The notes under the pieces are model-generated. The model worked only from the letters and a program-made list of their open reading frames with translations, was not told the origin of the DNA and searched no databases. Below are positions 49,874-58,769 of a stretch of DNA of 64,000 nt, piece by piece. Each line of letters begins with the position of its first letter. Position 1 is the stretch's first letter. The DNA is taken from IMG/VR virus record IMGVR_UViG_3300042922_001062, positions 1 through 64,000 of that record; one strand, given 5' to 3'. The translations under genes were made by a program, and so were the position numbers. The DNA is from a virus.

Positions 49874-51146
49874 GGCTTTCGGCGAAGGACTGGCCTCGTC
49901 TGTAGCTGACCATATCGACGCTATTGTCCAGCCTCTGCTGAAGCGTATCGAGGAACTGGAAGCTCGCCAGCCCCAGCGCGGCGAAAAGGGTGCCGATGGC
50001 CGCGATGGCACCAGCGTGACCTTGGCTGACGTCGAGCCGGTCATTGTGCAGGCCATTCGGCTCGCGATGTCTGGGCTGCAGCCGGCGCGCGATGGTGCCG
50101 ATGGAAAGGATGGCCGCAGCATCACGGTCGAGGATGTGGCGCCCCTCATCGCCCAAGAGGTCGCCAAGGCCGTGGACGCCCTTCCGGTGCCCGTTGACGG
50201 CAAGGACGGCCGTGACGGTGAAACGCCCGGCGACGAGCAGATCGCCGCCGCTGTCGCCCGTCACTTCGAAGCGAACCCGCCTGCCGCCGGCCGTGACGGC
50301 GTCGATGGCGCTCCGGGTCGGGATGGCGCCGACGGCAAGGATGCCGCGCCTATCACCGATGCAGCGCTCCACGATGCCGTTGCGCGCTATCTCGCCGCCA
50401 ATCCGCCGCCGGCGGGTCGTGACGGCCGGGACGGTGTTGACGGCAGCCCTGGCAAGGATGGCGCCGATGGAGCGCCGGGACGGGACGGTGTCAACGGCAA
50501 GGACGCTGCGCCTATCACCGACGAAGACATCAACCTCGCTGTCACGCGCCATCTGCAGACCAATCCGCCAGCCGCCGGCCGGGACGGGCGTGACGGTATC
50601 GACGGCGCGCCCGGCCGGGATGGGATCGACGGCAAGGATGGCGCGCCTGGGAAGGATGGGTCTGATGGCCGTGACGGCGTCGGTCTCGCCGGCGCGCTCA
50701 TTGACCGGGTCGGCCAACTTGTCGTGACACTCACGGACGGCAGCACGCGCGAGCTCGGACCCGTCATCGGTCGCGACGGCCGTGACGGCGCCAACGGGCG
50801 GGATGGAGTGCCTGGTCGCGACGGGTTCTCGCTCAAGGATTTCGACGCCGAACTGAAGTCGGACGGCCGGACGCTGGTCCTGAAGTTCGACGACGGGTCG
50901 GACATCGCCTTCGCCGTCGAGCTTTCCTTCCCGGTCATGATCTATCGGGGTGTCTTCAAGGAAGGGCAGCCCTACGAGTGCGGTGACACCGTGACGTGGG
51001 CGGGCTCGCTGTGGCACTGCGATGCCGCCACCTCGGAGCGCCCCGGCGAAGGTTCGAAGGCGTGGACCTTGGCGGCGAAGCGCGGCCGCGACGGCAAGGA
51101 AGCCGTCTCGCTCCCGCGCGACCGCAACGAACCGGTGAAGCTGTGA
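49860..51146 (+). CDS. Collagen-like head protein
   Basis: 428 residues. N-terminal helix (DHIDAIVQPLLKRIEELEAR), then collagen-type G-x-y runs (GADGKDGRS, GRDGVDGAPGRDGADGKD and similar) alternating with three repeats of a helix of form D-x-x-x-x-A-V-x-R-x-x-x-x-N-P-P-x-A-G. The C-terminal module YRGVFKEGQPYECGDTVTWAGSLWHCDAAT ... WTLAAKRGRDGKE is a CBM5/12-like beta domain also found at the end of the satellite protein 34900-35727. Probably a trimeric head fibre. Confidence 0.75.
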   Translation: MFDGKAFGEGLASSVADHIDAIVQPLLKRIEELEARQPQRGEKGADGRDGTSVTLADVEPVIVQAIRLAMSGLQPARDGADGKDGRSITVEDVAPLIAQEVAKAVDALPVPVDGKDGRDGETPGDEQIAAAVARHFEANPPAAGRDGVDGAPGRDGADGKDAAPITDAALHDAVARYLAANPPPAGRDGRDGVDGSPGKDGADGAPGRDGVNGKDAAPITDEDINLAVTRHLQTNPPAAGRDGRDGIDGAPGRDGIDGKDGAPGKDGSDGRDGVGLAGALIDRVGQLVVTLTDGSTRELGPVIGRDGRDGANGRDGVPGRDGFSLKDFDAELKSDGRTLVLKFDDGSDIAFAVELSFPVMIYRGVFKEGQPYECGDTVTWAGSLWHCDAATSERPGEGSKAWTLAAKRGRDGKEAVSLPRDRNEPVKL

Positions 51147-51442
51147 TGACCCTGATCTCTCTGGAAGAGGCGAAGCAGCACCTCAAGGTGGATGACGCCG
51201 CCGAGGATACCGAGATCGGAAATTTGGTCGCGTCCGCGTCGGACATGATCATGGATTACCTGAAGCGGACGGAGACCGGCTGGGATGAAGCTACCACGCC
51301 TCCGCTGGTGAAGGCGGCGACCAAGATCATCCTGTCCGGGCTCTATGACGATCGTGAGGGCACCGGCGCCGGCGACTTCTTCGCGCCGAATGGAGCCGTA
51401 GCCCGGATCTTGGCCCGCTACCGTGATCCCGCGATCGCCTGA
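51146..51442 (+). CDS. Head-tail connector (gp6-like)
   Basis: 98 residues: LISLEEAKQHLKVDDAAEDTEIGNLVASASDMIMDYLKR, LVKAATKIILSGLYDDREG. All-helical DUF of HK97 gp6 type, which forms the ring under the portal. Start overlaps the upstream stop (GTGATG). Confidence 0.85.
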   Translation: MTLISLEEAKQHLKVDDAAEDTEIGNLVASASDMIMDYLKRTETGWDEATTPPLVKAATKIILSGLYDDREGTGAGDFFAPNGAVARILARYRDPAIA

Positions 51443-52055
51443 GGCCGCCTGGCCGGATTGGAGCGGCCGAACCTGTGTCGTGGTGGCCTCGGGGCCGAGT
51501 GCCGGCAACATTGACGTCGGCCTCGCGCGCGGAGCGTCGCCGGTAATCGTGATCAACGAAAGCTGGCGGCGCGCACCGTGGGCCGACGTCCTCTATGCCT
51601 GCGACCATGCATGGTGGCGGCACCGCGCCGGTGTCCCCGAATTCCGCGGAGTGAAGATCGCCGGCGACAGGCGTGCCTCCAACGAAGGCTGGGGCGTGCT
51701 GGCCGTAAGGGTGCGCCGCGTCGATACGATGGTGTTCGGGGAACCTGATGTGGTCGGGCGCGGCGGCGGCGCCAGCGGCTTTCAAGCCGTGAACCTCGCC
51801 GTGAACCGGGGTGCCCACCGGATCCTGCTTGTCGGCTTCGACATGCTGCCGGGCCGCCGGCACTGGCATCCCGATCACAGCGGGCGCCTGAGGAATCCGA
51901 CAGACCATCTCTTGCGGCTTTGGGCGAGCGCGCTCGATCGTGCGGCCGAGCCGCTTCGGGCGCGAGGCGTCGAGGTCGTGAACTGCAGCCCAACATCGGC
52001 GCTGACGGCATACCCCCAGATCGAATTCAAGGAGGCGGTGAGATGCGCGAACTGA
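51423..52055 (+). CDS. MptE/DUF115-like protein in the head operon
   Basis: 210 residues. TCVVVASGPSAGNIDVGLARGASPVIVINESWRRAPWADVLYACDHAWWRH and INLAVNRGAHRILLVGFDMLPGRRHWHPDH match the DUF115/MptE-like fold (glycan- or nucleotide-linked pyrophosphokinase superfamily) used in flagellin and surface glycosylation. It overlaps the connector gene and precedes a methyltransferase and a glycosyltransferase-type gene. Confidence 0.7.
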   Translation: MIPRSPEAAWPDWSGRTCVVVASGPSAGNIDVGLARGASPVIVINESWRRAPWADVLYACDHAWWRHRAGVPEFRGVKIAGDRRASNEGWGVLAVRVRRVDTMVFGEPDVVGRGGGASGFQAVNLAVNRGAHRILLVGFDMLPGRRHWHPDHSGRLRNPTDHLLRLWASALDRAAEPLRARGVEVVNCSPTSALTAYPQIEFKEAVRCAN

Positions 52056-52618
52056 CCACCCGCAGCGGCCGCCGGCCGTCTCAACTCCCGGAAGAGCTCT
52101 TCGCCTTCACCGACCTCCTACGCGCTCGCGGGGTGACGTCGTACCTTGAGGTCGGTGCGCGACACGGCGACACCTTCAATACCGTGATGCGCTCGCTCCC
52201 TACGGGCGCTCGCGGTGTTGCCGTCGATCTCGGCGGCGGCCCTTGGGGCACGCTGAAGAGTGTTCGGGCGCTGGAGGATACGGTCCGCGCGCTTCGTCTC
52301 GACGGCTACGATGCCGATGTCGTCTTCGGCGACAGCACATCGGAGGAGGTCACCTCCGCGGTAGCCGCTACGGCGCCGTTCGATGCCATCTTCATCGATG
52401 GTGATCACCGCTACGACGGCGTAGCTGCGGACTGGAACAACTACGCCCGCATGGGCAAGATCATCGCATTCCATGACATCGCCGGCGACGGCATGACGGA
52501 TCGCGCTGGCAATCCCGTCGAGGTGCCGCGGCTCTGGGCAGAGATTCGAGCCGTCTGCAACACCGTCGAGTTCATCGCGCCCGGCTCCGCAATGGGTATC
52601 GGCGTCGTTCTGCCGTGA
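52043..52618 (+). CDS. Class I SAM-dependent methyltransferase
   Basis: 191 residues. Motif [15 protein letters not shown], then VAVDLGGGPWG, DADVVFGDST and FDAIFIDGDHRYDGVAADWNNYARMGKIIAFHDI: the Methyltransf_24 layout used on sugars and natural-product scaffolds. Overlaps both neighbours. Confidence 0.85.
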   Translation: MRELTTRSGRRPSQLPEELFAFTDLLRARGVTSYLEVGARHGDTFNTVMRSLPTGARGVAVDLGGGPWGTLKSVRALEDTVRALRLDGYDADVVFGDSTSEEVTSAVAATAPFDAIFIDGDHRYDGVAADWNNYARMGKIIAFHDIAGDGMTDRAGNPVEVPRLWAEIRAVCNTVEFIAPGSAMGIGVVLP

Positions 52619-53403
52619 GGGCGATCATCGTGGCGGCGCCGCGCGCCGCTCATCAGCAAGGCTTCGGCGGCGCTTTCGCCGCAGGCCTGCGCCGCCATGG
52701 CGTCACGGTGGAGATCCTGCCGGCGCCTGCGCCGTGTGACCTTCTCGTGCTCTGGGGCGTCCGCCAGCGCGGGGCGATCGAACGGCAGAAGGCGGCCGAG
52801 GGCGAGGTCTGCATCCTCGAGCGCGGTTACGTCGGCGACCGCTTCACATGGACATCGGTGTCATTCGGCGGCGGCTTGAACGGACGGGGCGAGTTCCGCG
52901 GTCCTGTCGATGATCGCAGCCGCTGGGATCGGCATTTCGCTGGCCTCATGCGGCCGTGGCGGCGACAGGCGGGCTACGCGCTCATCATGGGTCAGGTGCC
53001 CACGGATGCCGCGCTGCGCGGCATCAACCCGATGCGGCTATGGAACGATGCCGCCGCGCGCCTGAGAGAGCAGGGCGGGGAGGTTCGCTTCCGCCCGCAC
53101 CCGAAGGCACCCGGCGTCAGGCTCCGCGGTGTCCCGCTGGCGTGTGGCGGCCTCGACGAGGCCTTGGCCGGGGCATCGGTCGTCGCCACGATCAACAGCA
53201 ACAGCGGCGTCGATGCCGTCCTAGCCGGTGTTCCGACTGTGGCGCTCGATGCCGGCTCTATGGCCAGGCCCGTGGCCGCGCACGATGTGGGCGAGATCCT
53301 GACGCCGGATCGTGAGGCATGGGCCGCCCGGCTGGCGTGGTGTCAATGGACCATCGATGAACTCGGGTCCGGCCTCTGCTGGGAGATGGTCGGCCATGGC
53401 TAA
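52615..53403 (+). CDS. Glycosyltransferase-type protein
   Basis: 262 residues. MRAIIVAAPRAAHQQGFGGAFAAGLRRHG, CDLLVLWGVRQRGAIERQKAAEGEVCILERGYVGDRF, and a C-terminal half VRFRPHPKAPGVRLRGVPLACGGLDEALAGASVVATINSNSGVDAVLAGVPTVALDAGS, which is the GT-B acceptor of capsule-type transferases (H-P-K-x, S-N-S-G-V-D). GTG start overlaps the upstream stop. Likely adds sugar to a virion or cell-surface component. Confidence 0.7.
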   Translation: MRAIIVAAPRAAHQQGFGGAFAAGLRRHGVTVEILPAPAPCDLLVLWGVRQRGAIERQKAAEGEVCILERGYVGDRFTWTSVSFGGGLNGRGEFRGPVDDRSRWDRHFAGLMRPWRRQAGYALIMGQVPTDAALRGINPMRLWNDAAARLREQGGEVRFRPHPKAPGVRLRGVPLACGGLDEALAGASVVATINSNSGVDAVLAGVPTVALDAGSMARPVAAHDVGEILTPDREAWAARLAWCQWTIDELGSGLCWEMVGHG

Positions 53404-53743
53404 CACCCCGCGTGTCGGCGAGCTTCGGCATCGTCTCGCTTTCGACAAGCGCGGCCAAGGCAATGATGGTTTCGGCAACACGGTGACATCCTGGCAGGAG
53501 CAGTTCGTTGTTTCCGCCGCCATGCGCCCTCGCGGCGGCTCGGAGGCCGTCATTGCCGCCCGCCTCGAAGGGCGCAACCTTGTCGGCGTCTATGTGCGGT
53601 CATCGACGCAGACCCGCCAGATCACGACTGACTGGCGTTCGCGCGACGTCCGTCGAGGCACCGAATACGCCATCGTCCACGTCGATGCCGTCACCGATCC
53701 GGCGTGGGTCTATCTCGATATCCGCAGCGGGACGGCGGCCTGA
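53396..53743 (+). CDS. Head closure protein (SPP1 gp16-like)
   Basis: 115 residues: GELRHRLAFDKRGQGNDGFGNTVTSWQEQFVVSAAMRPRGGSEAVIAARLEGRNLVGVYVRSSTQTRQITTDWRSRDVRRGTEYAIVHVD, the standard head-tail adaptor beta barrel. ATG 53396 overlaps the preceding gene. Confidence 0.9.
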   Translation: MANTPRVGELRHRLAFDKRGQGNDGFGNTVTSWQEQFVVSAAMRPRGGSEAVIAARLEGRNLVGVYVRSSTQTRQITTDWRSRDVRRGTEYAIVHVDAVTDPAWVYLDIRSGTAA

Positions 53744-54246
53744 TGGCCCGTCGCGGCGGGATCATCGGGCTGGCGAAGCTCGATCGAAAGTTGAAGCGGC
53801 TTCCACAAGTCGCTCTCATCGAAATCCGCTCGGCGATGGAAGCCACCGCCGGGCAGATCGTCGCTCTCGCGAAGTCGCTGGCGCCGAAGGAAAGCCACGC
53901 GCTGGAGAGGTCAATCGGCTGGACGTGGGGCCAGCCGCCTCGGGGCTCGATCACATTGGGCAAGGTGGCCCGCTCCGCTCTCGGGAAGCAACTCACCATC
54001 ACAATCTACGCCGGGGACGACGAGGCGTTCTATGCCCGATGGGTGGAGTTCGGCACGGCGCCGCATAGCCTTGCCAGCGGTGCGGATGTCGGCCGGAGCA
54101 AGAGGCAGGACGGCGGTGCCCAGCATCCCGGCGCGGCGGCGCATCCGTTCTTCTTCCCGGCCTACAGGGCAAACCGCAAGGAAGCGAAACGCAAGGTCCG
54201 CGCGGCGACCCGCCGAGCGGCCAAGCGCGTAGCTGCTGGAGGCTGA
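53743..54246 (+). CDS. HK97 gp10-like tail completion protein
   Basis: 167 residues: LAKLDRKLKRLPQVALIEIRSAMEATAGQIVALAKSLAP, ARWVEFGTAPHSL, AAAHPFFFPAYRANRKEAKRKVRAATRR. The V-E-F-G-T-x-P-H ... H-P-F-F-F-P-A pattern is diagnostic. Tail terminator side of the connector. Confidence 0.9.
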   Translation: MARRGGIIGLAKLDRKLKRLPQVALIEIRSAMEATAGQIVALAKSLAPKESHALERSIGWTWGQPPRGSITLGKVARSALGKQLTITIYAGDDEAFYARWVEFGTAPHSLASGADVGRSKRQDGGAQHPGAAAHPFFFPAYRANRKEAKRKVRAATRRAAKRVAAGG

Positions 54247-54247
54247 T

Positions 54248-54637
54248 ATGGACGCCTCGCTGGAACTGCAGGGCAAGCTGTTCGCCGCCCTCACCGCGGC
54301 GGGAATCGCCGGCGGCCGTGTCTACGATCACGTCCCGCCCGATGTCGCTTTCCCGTATGTCAGCTTCGGGCCGTGGACGTCGACGAGCGATGATGCCGAC
54401 TGCATCAGCGCCGACGAGATCACCGGGCAGATCGACGTCTGGTCCCGCCAGCCCGGCTTCGTCGAAGCGAAGCAGATCGCTCGCGCTGTCCGCGACGTCT
54501 TGCGGGATGCCGACCTGACATTGGCAAGCAATGCGCTGGTGCTTCTTGAGCACCGCATCACTCGCAACATGCGCGAGGCCGACGGCCTGACATCGCGCTC
54601 GGCGATCACCTTCACGGCTCTGATCGAAGAGCCCTGA
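54248..54637 (+). CDS. DUF3168 tail terminator-like protein
   Basis: 129 residues: LQGKLFAALTAAGIAGGRVYDHVPPDVAFPYVSFGPWTSTSDDADCISADEITGQIDVWSRQPGFVEAKQIARAVRDVL, typical of DUF3168 phage proteins that cap the tail tube. Follows gp10-like gene by one base. Confidence 0.9.
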   Translation: MDASLELQGKLFAALTAAGIAGGRVYDHVPPDVAFPYVSFGPWTSTSDDADCISADEITGQIDVWSRQPGFVEAKQIARAVRDVLRDADLTLASNALVLLEHRITRNMREADGLTSRSAITFTALIEEP

Positions 54638-54662
54638 TCCCTCGGCACCGCCCGAGATACCC

Positions 54663-54680
54663 GCCCGCTCTGCGGGCTTT
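54663..54680 (+). terminator. Hairpin before the tail tube gene
   Basis: GCCCGC (54663-54668) pairs with GCGGGC (54672-54677), then TTT. Weak terminator or processing site between connector and tail-tube messages. Confidence 0.45.
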
Positions 54681-54703
54681 CTGTGCTGCGACAGGAGATT
54701 TCA

Positions 54704-55141
54704 ATGGCACAGCCCGAAACCATCAAGGGCGGCAAGGTCAAGGTCTTGCTCGGCTCCGGCTCGCCCATCGATTACGGCGCCCCGTGCGGCTTCACCTCGA
54801 AGTCGATCACGCTGACCAAGGGCCTCGAAGAGGTGAACATTCCGGACTGCGACAACCCCGATGCGGTATCGTGGGTCGGCCGGGATGCTTCCAGCCTCTC
54901 GATGGCCGTTTCCGGCGAAGGTGTCACCGCTGCGGAATCGGTCGAGGTCTGGCTCGATGCCTGGGAGAGCGTCGAGAGCGTTCCGGCTCAGGTCGTGTGG
55001 GAGTTCCCGAGCAAGACGATCACCTGGGAGGGCTTCATGCACGTCGAGACCATCGAGGCGACTGCTCCGAACGGGCAGCGCGTCACGCAGACGGTGAGCA
55101 TGCAGTCCGACGGCGAGATGGTGCGCGTGGTGACGCCGTGA
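54704..55141 (+). CDS. Major tail tube protein
   Basis: 145 residues, beta-sandwich: KVKVLLGSGSPIDYGAPCGFTSKSITLTKGLEEVNIPDCDNPDAVSWVGRDASSLSMAVSGEGV, WEFPSKTITWEGFMHVETIEATAPNGQRVTQTVSMQSDGE. Matches the GTA/lambda-type tail tube family of alphaproteobacteria. ATG 54704. Confidence 0.85.
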   Translation: MAQPETIKGGKVKVLLGSGSPIDYGAPCGFTSKSITLTKGLEEVNIPDCDNPDAVSWVGRDASSLSMAVSGEGVTAAESVEVWLDAWESVESVPAQVVWEFPSKTITWEGFMHVETIEATAPNGQRVTQTVSMQSDGEMVRVVTP

Positions 55142-55503
55142 GCCGAGACGCCAGGTTGGTCACCAAGGTCGCCGGCGTCGATGTCGAGTTTCGCCTCGGC
55201 TGGGGGCAATTGGTGACCCTCCAGGAAACGTGCGACGCCGGTCCCTTCGTTATCCTCAACCGGCTTGCCGACGGATCGTGGAAGACCGACGACATCGCCG
55301 CCACCTTAGTGCTCGGCCTTGTCGGTGCCGGGCGCACGCATATGGAGGCGCTCGGCATCGTCGAAGGCTGGCTCGACGAAAAGAACGGGCGGCTGCCGGT
55401 CGAGAACCTGACGCTCGCCCAGGCGGTGCTCGGCGCCAGTCTTGTCGGCGCGCCGGATGAACCGCTGGGAAAAGCGGCGGCGGCGGATCAGAAGATCGCC
55501 TAG
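55138..55503 (+). CDS. Tail assembly chaperone, zero-frame product (TAC_11/GTA-type)
   Basis: 121 residues from GTG 55138, overlapping the tail-tube stop. VAGVDVEFRLGWGQLVTLQETCDAGPFVILNRLADGSWKTDDIAATLVLGLVGAGRTHMEALGIVEGWLDE: the gene-transfer-agent family chaperone. A slippery heptamer near its end gives an extended form (see 55467-55709). Confidence 0.9.
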   Translation: MSRDARLVTKVAGVDVEFRLGWGQLVTLQETCDAGPFVILNRLADGSWKTDDIAATLVLGLVGAGRTHMEALGIVEGWLDEKNGRLPVENLTLAQAVLGASLVGAPDEPLGKAAAADQKIA

Positions 55504-55709
55504 ACGATCTCCCGAACGGCAAGTTCAGGTTCGCCGCCATTTACGGGGCCGGGGCGGTCCTCGGCTTCACCCCGCAGCAGGTCGACGCCATGTCGATGTG
55601 GCAGTTCATGGCCGCCGTCGAAGGCTATGCCGCCGCGCACGATCCGAAGGCCGGGCAGCGGCTTAGCGCCCAAGAAAAGGACAGCCTCGCCGACTGGCTC
55701 GGGATTTAA
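55467..55709 (+). CDS. -1 frameshift extension of the tail chaperone
   Basis: The heptamer G-GGA-AAA lies at 55467-55473 in the zero frame as x-xxy-yyz. After a -1 slip the frame AGC GGC GGC ... runs to TAA 55707-55709, encoding DDLPNGKFRFAAIYGAGAVLG, FTPQQVDAMSMWQFMAAVEGYAAAHD and a short end. This is the second chaperone domain (TAC_6/GTA gp10.1-like) and it has no good start of its own. Fusion product 190 residues. Same logic as lambda G and GT. Confidence 0.8.
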   Translation, partial: GKSGGGGSEDRLDDLPNGKFRFAAIYGAGAVLGFTPQQVDAMSMWQFMAAVEGYAAAHDPKAGQRLSAQEKDSLADWLGI

Positions 55710-55719
55710 CCGGCGCTGG

Positions 55720-56319
55720 TCACCTGTCGGTTATCTCCGGCGGGTGTTGGCCTCTGTCGTCGGTTACACAGCGGGCGCGCTGCGGCAGATCGAGGCCAAG
55801 GCCGTTCTTCGCTGAGAAGTCGAAGGTCACCGCGACGTTGCCCGTCGGCGCTCTGTAGACGTTCGTTGTGAACCATGACTTGTCGAACGACGACGGGAAG
55901 CGAAGCGTCCTCCTGACGGACGTCTCGCACCGGGCGACGAGCTCGGAATCCGGAATGGCGACCGTCTTCTGCTGGATGGATACCGGGGCCAATCCGGCAT
56001 CAAGGTCGGCGGCAGTGAAATAGAACCGCTGCAGGTTCGTGCAGTCCACAAAGATCACGATCTTATTGGGCGGGGCGCTCCGGGTATCGGAGAGCTCCGA
56101 GACTTCCACCTTGTCGCATGCCGGGTTCGAAGCGGCTCGCTCGGCGGCCACCTTTCGGTAGCCATCGATACGAGCGACGGCCTTCGCGCCCCATTTCGCG
56201 AATGTCGTCGGATAACCCTTCGGGGTGTACGGCGCGTAGGCGATGGGATCGACCACGCCAGCGGGCGCCGCCGTCGACACCCAGGCGCCCAACAATCCGA
56301 TCAGCAGGCTCTTGAGCAA
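55720..56319 (-). CDS. Exported accessory protein between tail genes
   Basis: 199 residues. Signal peptide MLKSLLIGLLGAWVSTAAPAG with cleavage after APA. The mature part has four Cys (NPACDKVEV, FVDCTNLQ, VARCETSV, RARCVTDD) for disulphides and no family that I recognise. It is transcribed leftward inside the tail operon, so it is a moron inserted between chaperone and tape measure. Confidence 0.7.
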   Translation of the reverse strand: MLKSLLIGLLGAWVSTAAPAGVVDPIAYAPYTPKGYPTTFAKWGAKAVARIDGYRKVAAERAASNPACDKVEVSELSDTRSAPPNKIVIFVDCTNLQRFYFTAADLDAGLAPVSIQQKTVAIPDSELVARCETSVRRTLRFPSSFDKSWFTTNVYRAPTGNVAVTFDFSAKNGLGLDLPQRARCVTDDRGQHPPEITDR

Positions 56320-56331
56320 GAGAACCCCCCT

Positions 56332-58767
56332 ATGGCCTCTGCAACCGACCTTGAGCGCCTCGTCGTCCAGCTATCGGCCGACGTCAAAGGCTTCGAAAAC
56401 TCGATGAACCGCGCGGCCGGTATCATGAACCGGCAGGCCCGCGAAATCGAGCGTCGTAGCTCCCAGATGGCCAGCCGCCTCAACGGCATCGGTCGTCAGG
56501 CGGCGCAGAGCCTTATTGTGCCCTTTTCGGGGATCGCATCGGCACTCAGTGTCCGGGAAGTCGCCGCCTACGCCGACACCTGGACCGAGGCCGGCAACAA
56601 GATCCGTGCCGCGGCGACGTCTGCCGGTGTCCAGGCCCGGAGCCTCAACGATCTCAAGGATGCTGCGAACGCCGCGCGCACCGACCTCGAAAGCTATGTC
56701 GACCTCTATGCCCGGCTGATCCGCTCGGCTTCCGGCGTGGCTGAGAGCGAGCAGGAGATCGCGGCGGCAACGCAGATCGTGGCGCAGGCCTTCAAGGCCG
56801 GCGGCGCCTCCGCCTCGGAACAGGCCGCCGGCATCCTGCAGCTGGGGCAGGCGTTGGGCTCCGGGGTGCTGCAGGGCGACGAGCTCCGGTCCCTGCGCGA
56901 AAACGCGCCGATCCTGGCACAAGCCATTGCCGACGAATTCGGCGTGACGATCGCCGGATTGAAAGAGCTCGGCGCCGAAGGCGCGCTGACCTCGGAACGG
57001 GTGTTCCGGGCGATCCTCAATGCGCAGTCGAAGGTCGCGGCTCAGTTCAAGGCGACCAACGCGACGATCCGTGACGGCGTCACGGCCGTGAACAATGAGT
57101 TCCTTGCCTACATCGGGAACGCGGACAGCTCGGCAGGCGCCAGCCGCGCGCTCGCCGGCGCGCTGCTGGATCTCGCCGCAAACTTCGGCCCGGTCGCTGA
57201 CGGTGTGTCCGCGCTTGCTCTCATCATTGCCGGGTCTCTGACCGGTCGCGCTCTTGCCGGCTTGATCGTCACGCTGCCGAACGCCGTCGCGGCTCTTGGT
57301 GCCCTCCTGACGGCGCTGCGCGCTGGAGCGCCGGTGGCGGCGACCTTCACCGCAGCGCTTGGCCCTATCGGGCTGCTGGTCGGTGCCGCCGCTGCGGCGA
57401 TGCTCCTCTTGTCGTCTCGGCAGGAGCAGGCCGACGAGGCCGCCCAGGCTCACCGCAAGGCGCTCGTCGACCTACAGGACGCCTATGCTGCGGTGAAGAC
57501 CGGGAGCGAGGGCGCCGAGAAGAAGCTCGCCGACCTGTCGGCTAAGCACCTCGAAGCCGCGAAGGCCGCGGTCACCAACGCCAAGGCGCAGTTGGAGGCA
57601 GCCCGCGCGGTACAGGCCGCCGGCGAATCCACGATGCCGGCTTTCGGCCCGGAAGGTCTGCTGGCTCCGGCCGCGCAGGCCGGCTTCGTGGAGCGGAACA
57701 CCGCTGCTGCCATCGAGATGCTGGAGAAGCGGCAGGCCGAGCTCGCCGATCTCGAAAAGAGGCTCGCCAATCCGGAAACCGGGCTTGCCGGCGATACTGC
57801 CGGCTTCGGAAATGCCCCGGCGGTGACCTCAAGTTCGAAAGTCGGTCGGCGTACCGCTGACGACCGCTTCCGAGAGGACATCCAGTCGGTGCGAGACCGC
57901 ACCGCCGCGCTCGCCGAAGAACAGTCGATGATCGGCCAGAGCCTCGCCGTGCAGGAATCCCGCCGCGTCGCCCTCGATCTGGAGCAGCGAGCTCTTGCTG
58001 ATCTCCGCGAGGAAGCCCGACGCAAGGGCGAGACCGACCTCGAAAGCATCCAATTGGCGCCCGAGCAGATCGCGGCGATCCATGAGGTGGCGGACGCCTA
58101 TGGCCAGCAGGCTGCGGCGCTTCAACAGGCGCAGCAGGCTTTCGCTGAAGGAAATGCCTTGGCGCGCGACTTCACTGGCGACTTAGTCGACGGCTTGAAG
58201 GACGGGAAGCTCGAGGCAGGAGAACTCGCCGACGCCCTTGCTGATGTCGGTGATCAACTTCTCGACCTCGCACTGAACGCCCTATTCGACACCAGCAGCG
58301 GCGGCGGAATCCTGGGGGCGCTTTTCGGCGGCCTCGCCAAGGGCGGGACGGTCTCCGGTTCGGGCGGTATCGGTCATGCCGCGACCGGCGGCAGCATCAG
58401 CGGACCTGGAAGCGGAACCAGCGACAGCATCCCCATGATGTTGTCCGACGGCGAGTATGTCGTCCGTGCCAGCCAGGCCAAGAAGTTCGGCGCCCTGCTT
58501 GAAGCGATCAATTCTGGAAGGATCGGGAGGATGGCAGCGGGCGGCCCTGTGTCGGCCCCCCGCTTGCCGCCGCTGACGACAATGGGCGGTGCCTCCGGCG
58601 GGACCATGCGGTTCTCGTATCAGGGGCCGTCGGTGTCCATCGGGGCCGGGGCCTCGGTGGAATCCGTGGCCGCGCTACGCAAGGTGCTGGAAGAAGATCG
58701 CCGCAGCTTCGCGCAGCGCACGGTGCGCGTCATCCGCGACGCGCAGCGCCGCAATGTGGGGATCTGA
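56332..58767 (+). CDS. Tape measure protein
   Basis: 811 residues. N-terminal tape-measure domain: DLERLVVQLSADVKGFENSMNRAAGIMNRQAREIERRSSQM, RSLNDLKDAANAARTDLESYVDLYARLIRSASG, GDELRSLRENAPILAQAIADEFGVTIAGLKELGAEG. Hydrophobic segments at ~290-365 for membrane insertion, coiled coils ~395-490 and ~520-610, Gly-rich C-terminal end (DSIPMMLSDGEYVVRASQAKKFG). Length predicts a tail of roughly 120 nm by the usual scaling. Confidence 0.9.
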   Translation: MASATDLERLVVQLSADVKGFENSMNRAAGIMNRQAREIERRSSQMASRLNGIGRQAAQSLIVPFSGIASALSVREVAAYADTWTEAGNKIRAAATSAGVQARSLNDLKDAANAARTDLESYVDLYARLIRSASGVAESEQEIAAATQIVAQAFKAGGASASEQAAGILQLGQALGSGVLQGDELRSLRENAPILAQAIADEFGVTIAGLKELGAEGALTSERVFRAILNAQSKVAAQFKATNATIRDGVTAVNNEFLAYIGNADSSAGASRALAGALLDLAANFGPVADGVSALALIIAGSLTGRALAGLIVTLPNAVAALGALLTALRAGAPVAATFTAALGPIGLLVGAAAAAMLLLSSRQEQADEAAQAHRKALVDLQDAYAAVKTGSEGAEKKLADLSAKHLEAAKAAVTNAKAQLEAARAVQAAGESTMPAFGPEGLLAPAAQAGFVERNTAAAIEMLEKRQAELADLEKRLANPETGLAGDTAGFGNAPAVTSSSKVGRRTADDRFREDIQSVRDRTAALAEEQSMIGQSLAVQESRRVALDLEQRALADLREEARRKGETDLESIQLAPEQIAAIHEVADAYGQQAAALQQAQQAFAEGNALARDFTGDLVDGLKDGKLEAGELADALADVGDQLLDLALNALFDTSSGGGILGALFGGLAKGGTVSGSGGIGHAATGGSISGPGSGTSDSIPMMLSDGEYVVRASQAKKFGALLEAINSGRIGRMAAGGPVSAPRLPPLTTMGGASGGTMRFSYQGPSVSIGAGASVESVAALRKVLEEDRRSFAQRTVRVIRDAQRRNVGI

Positions 58768-58769
58768 CG

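Noticed and set aside
50100-50700. CRISPR or non-coding tandem repeats
   Set aside because: The repetition is collagen-type coding sequence (G-x-y) in a single open frame of the 49860-51146 gene.
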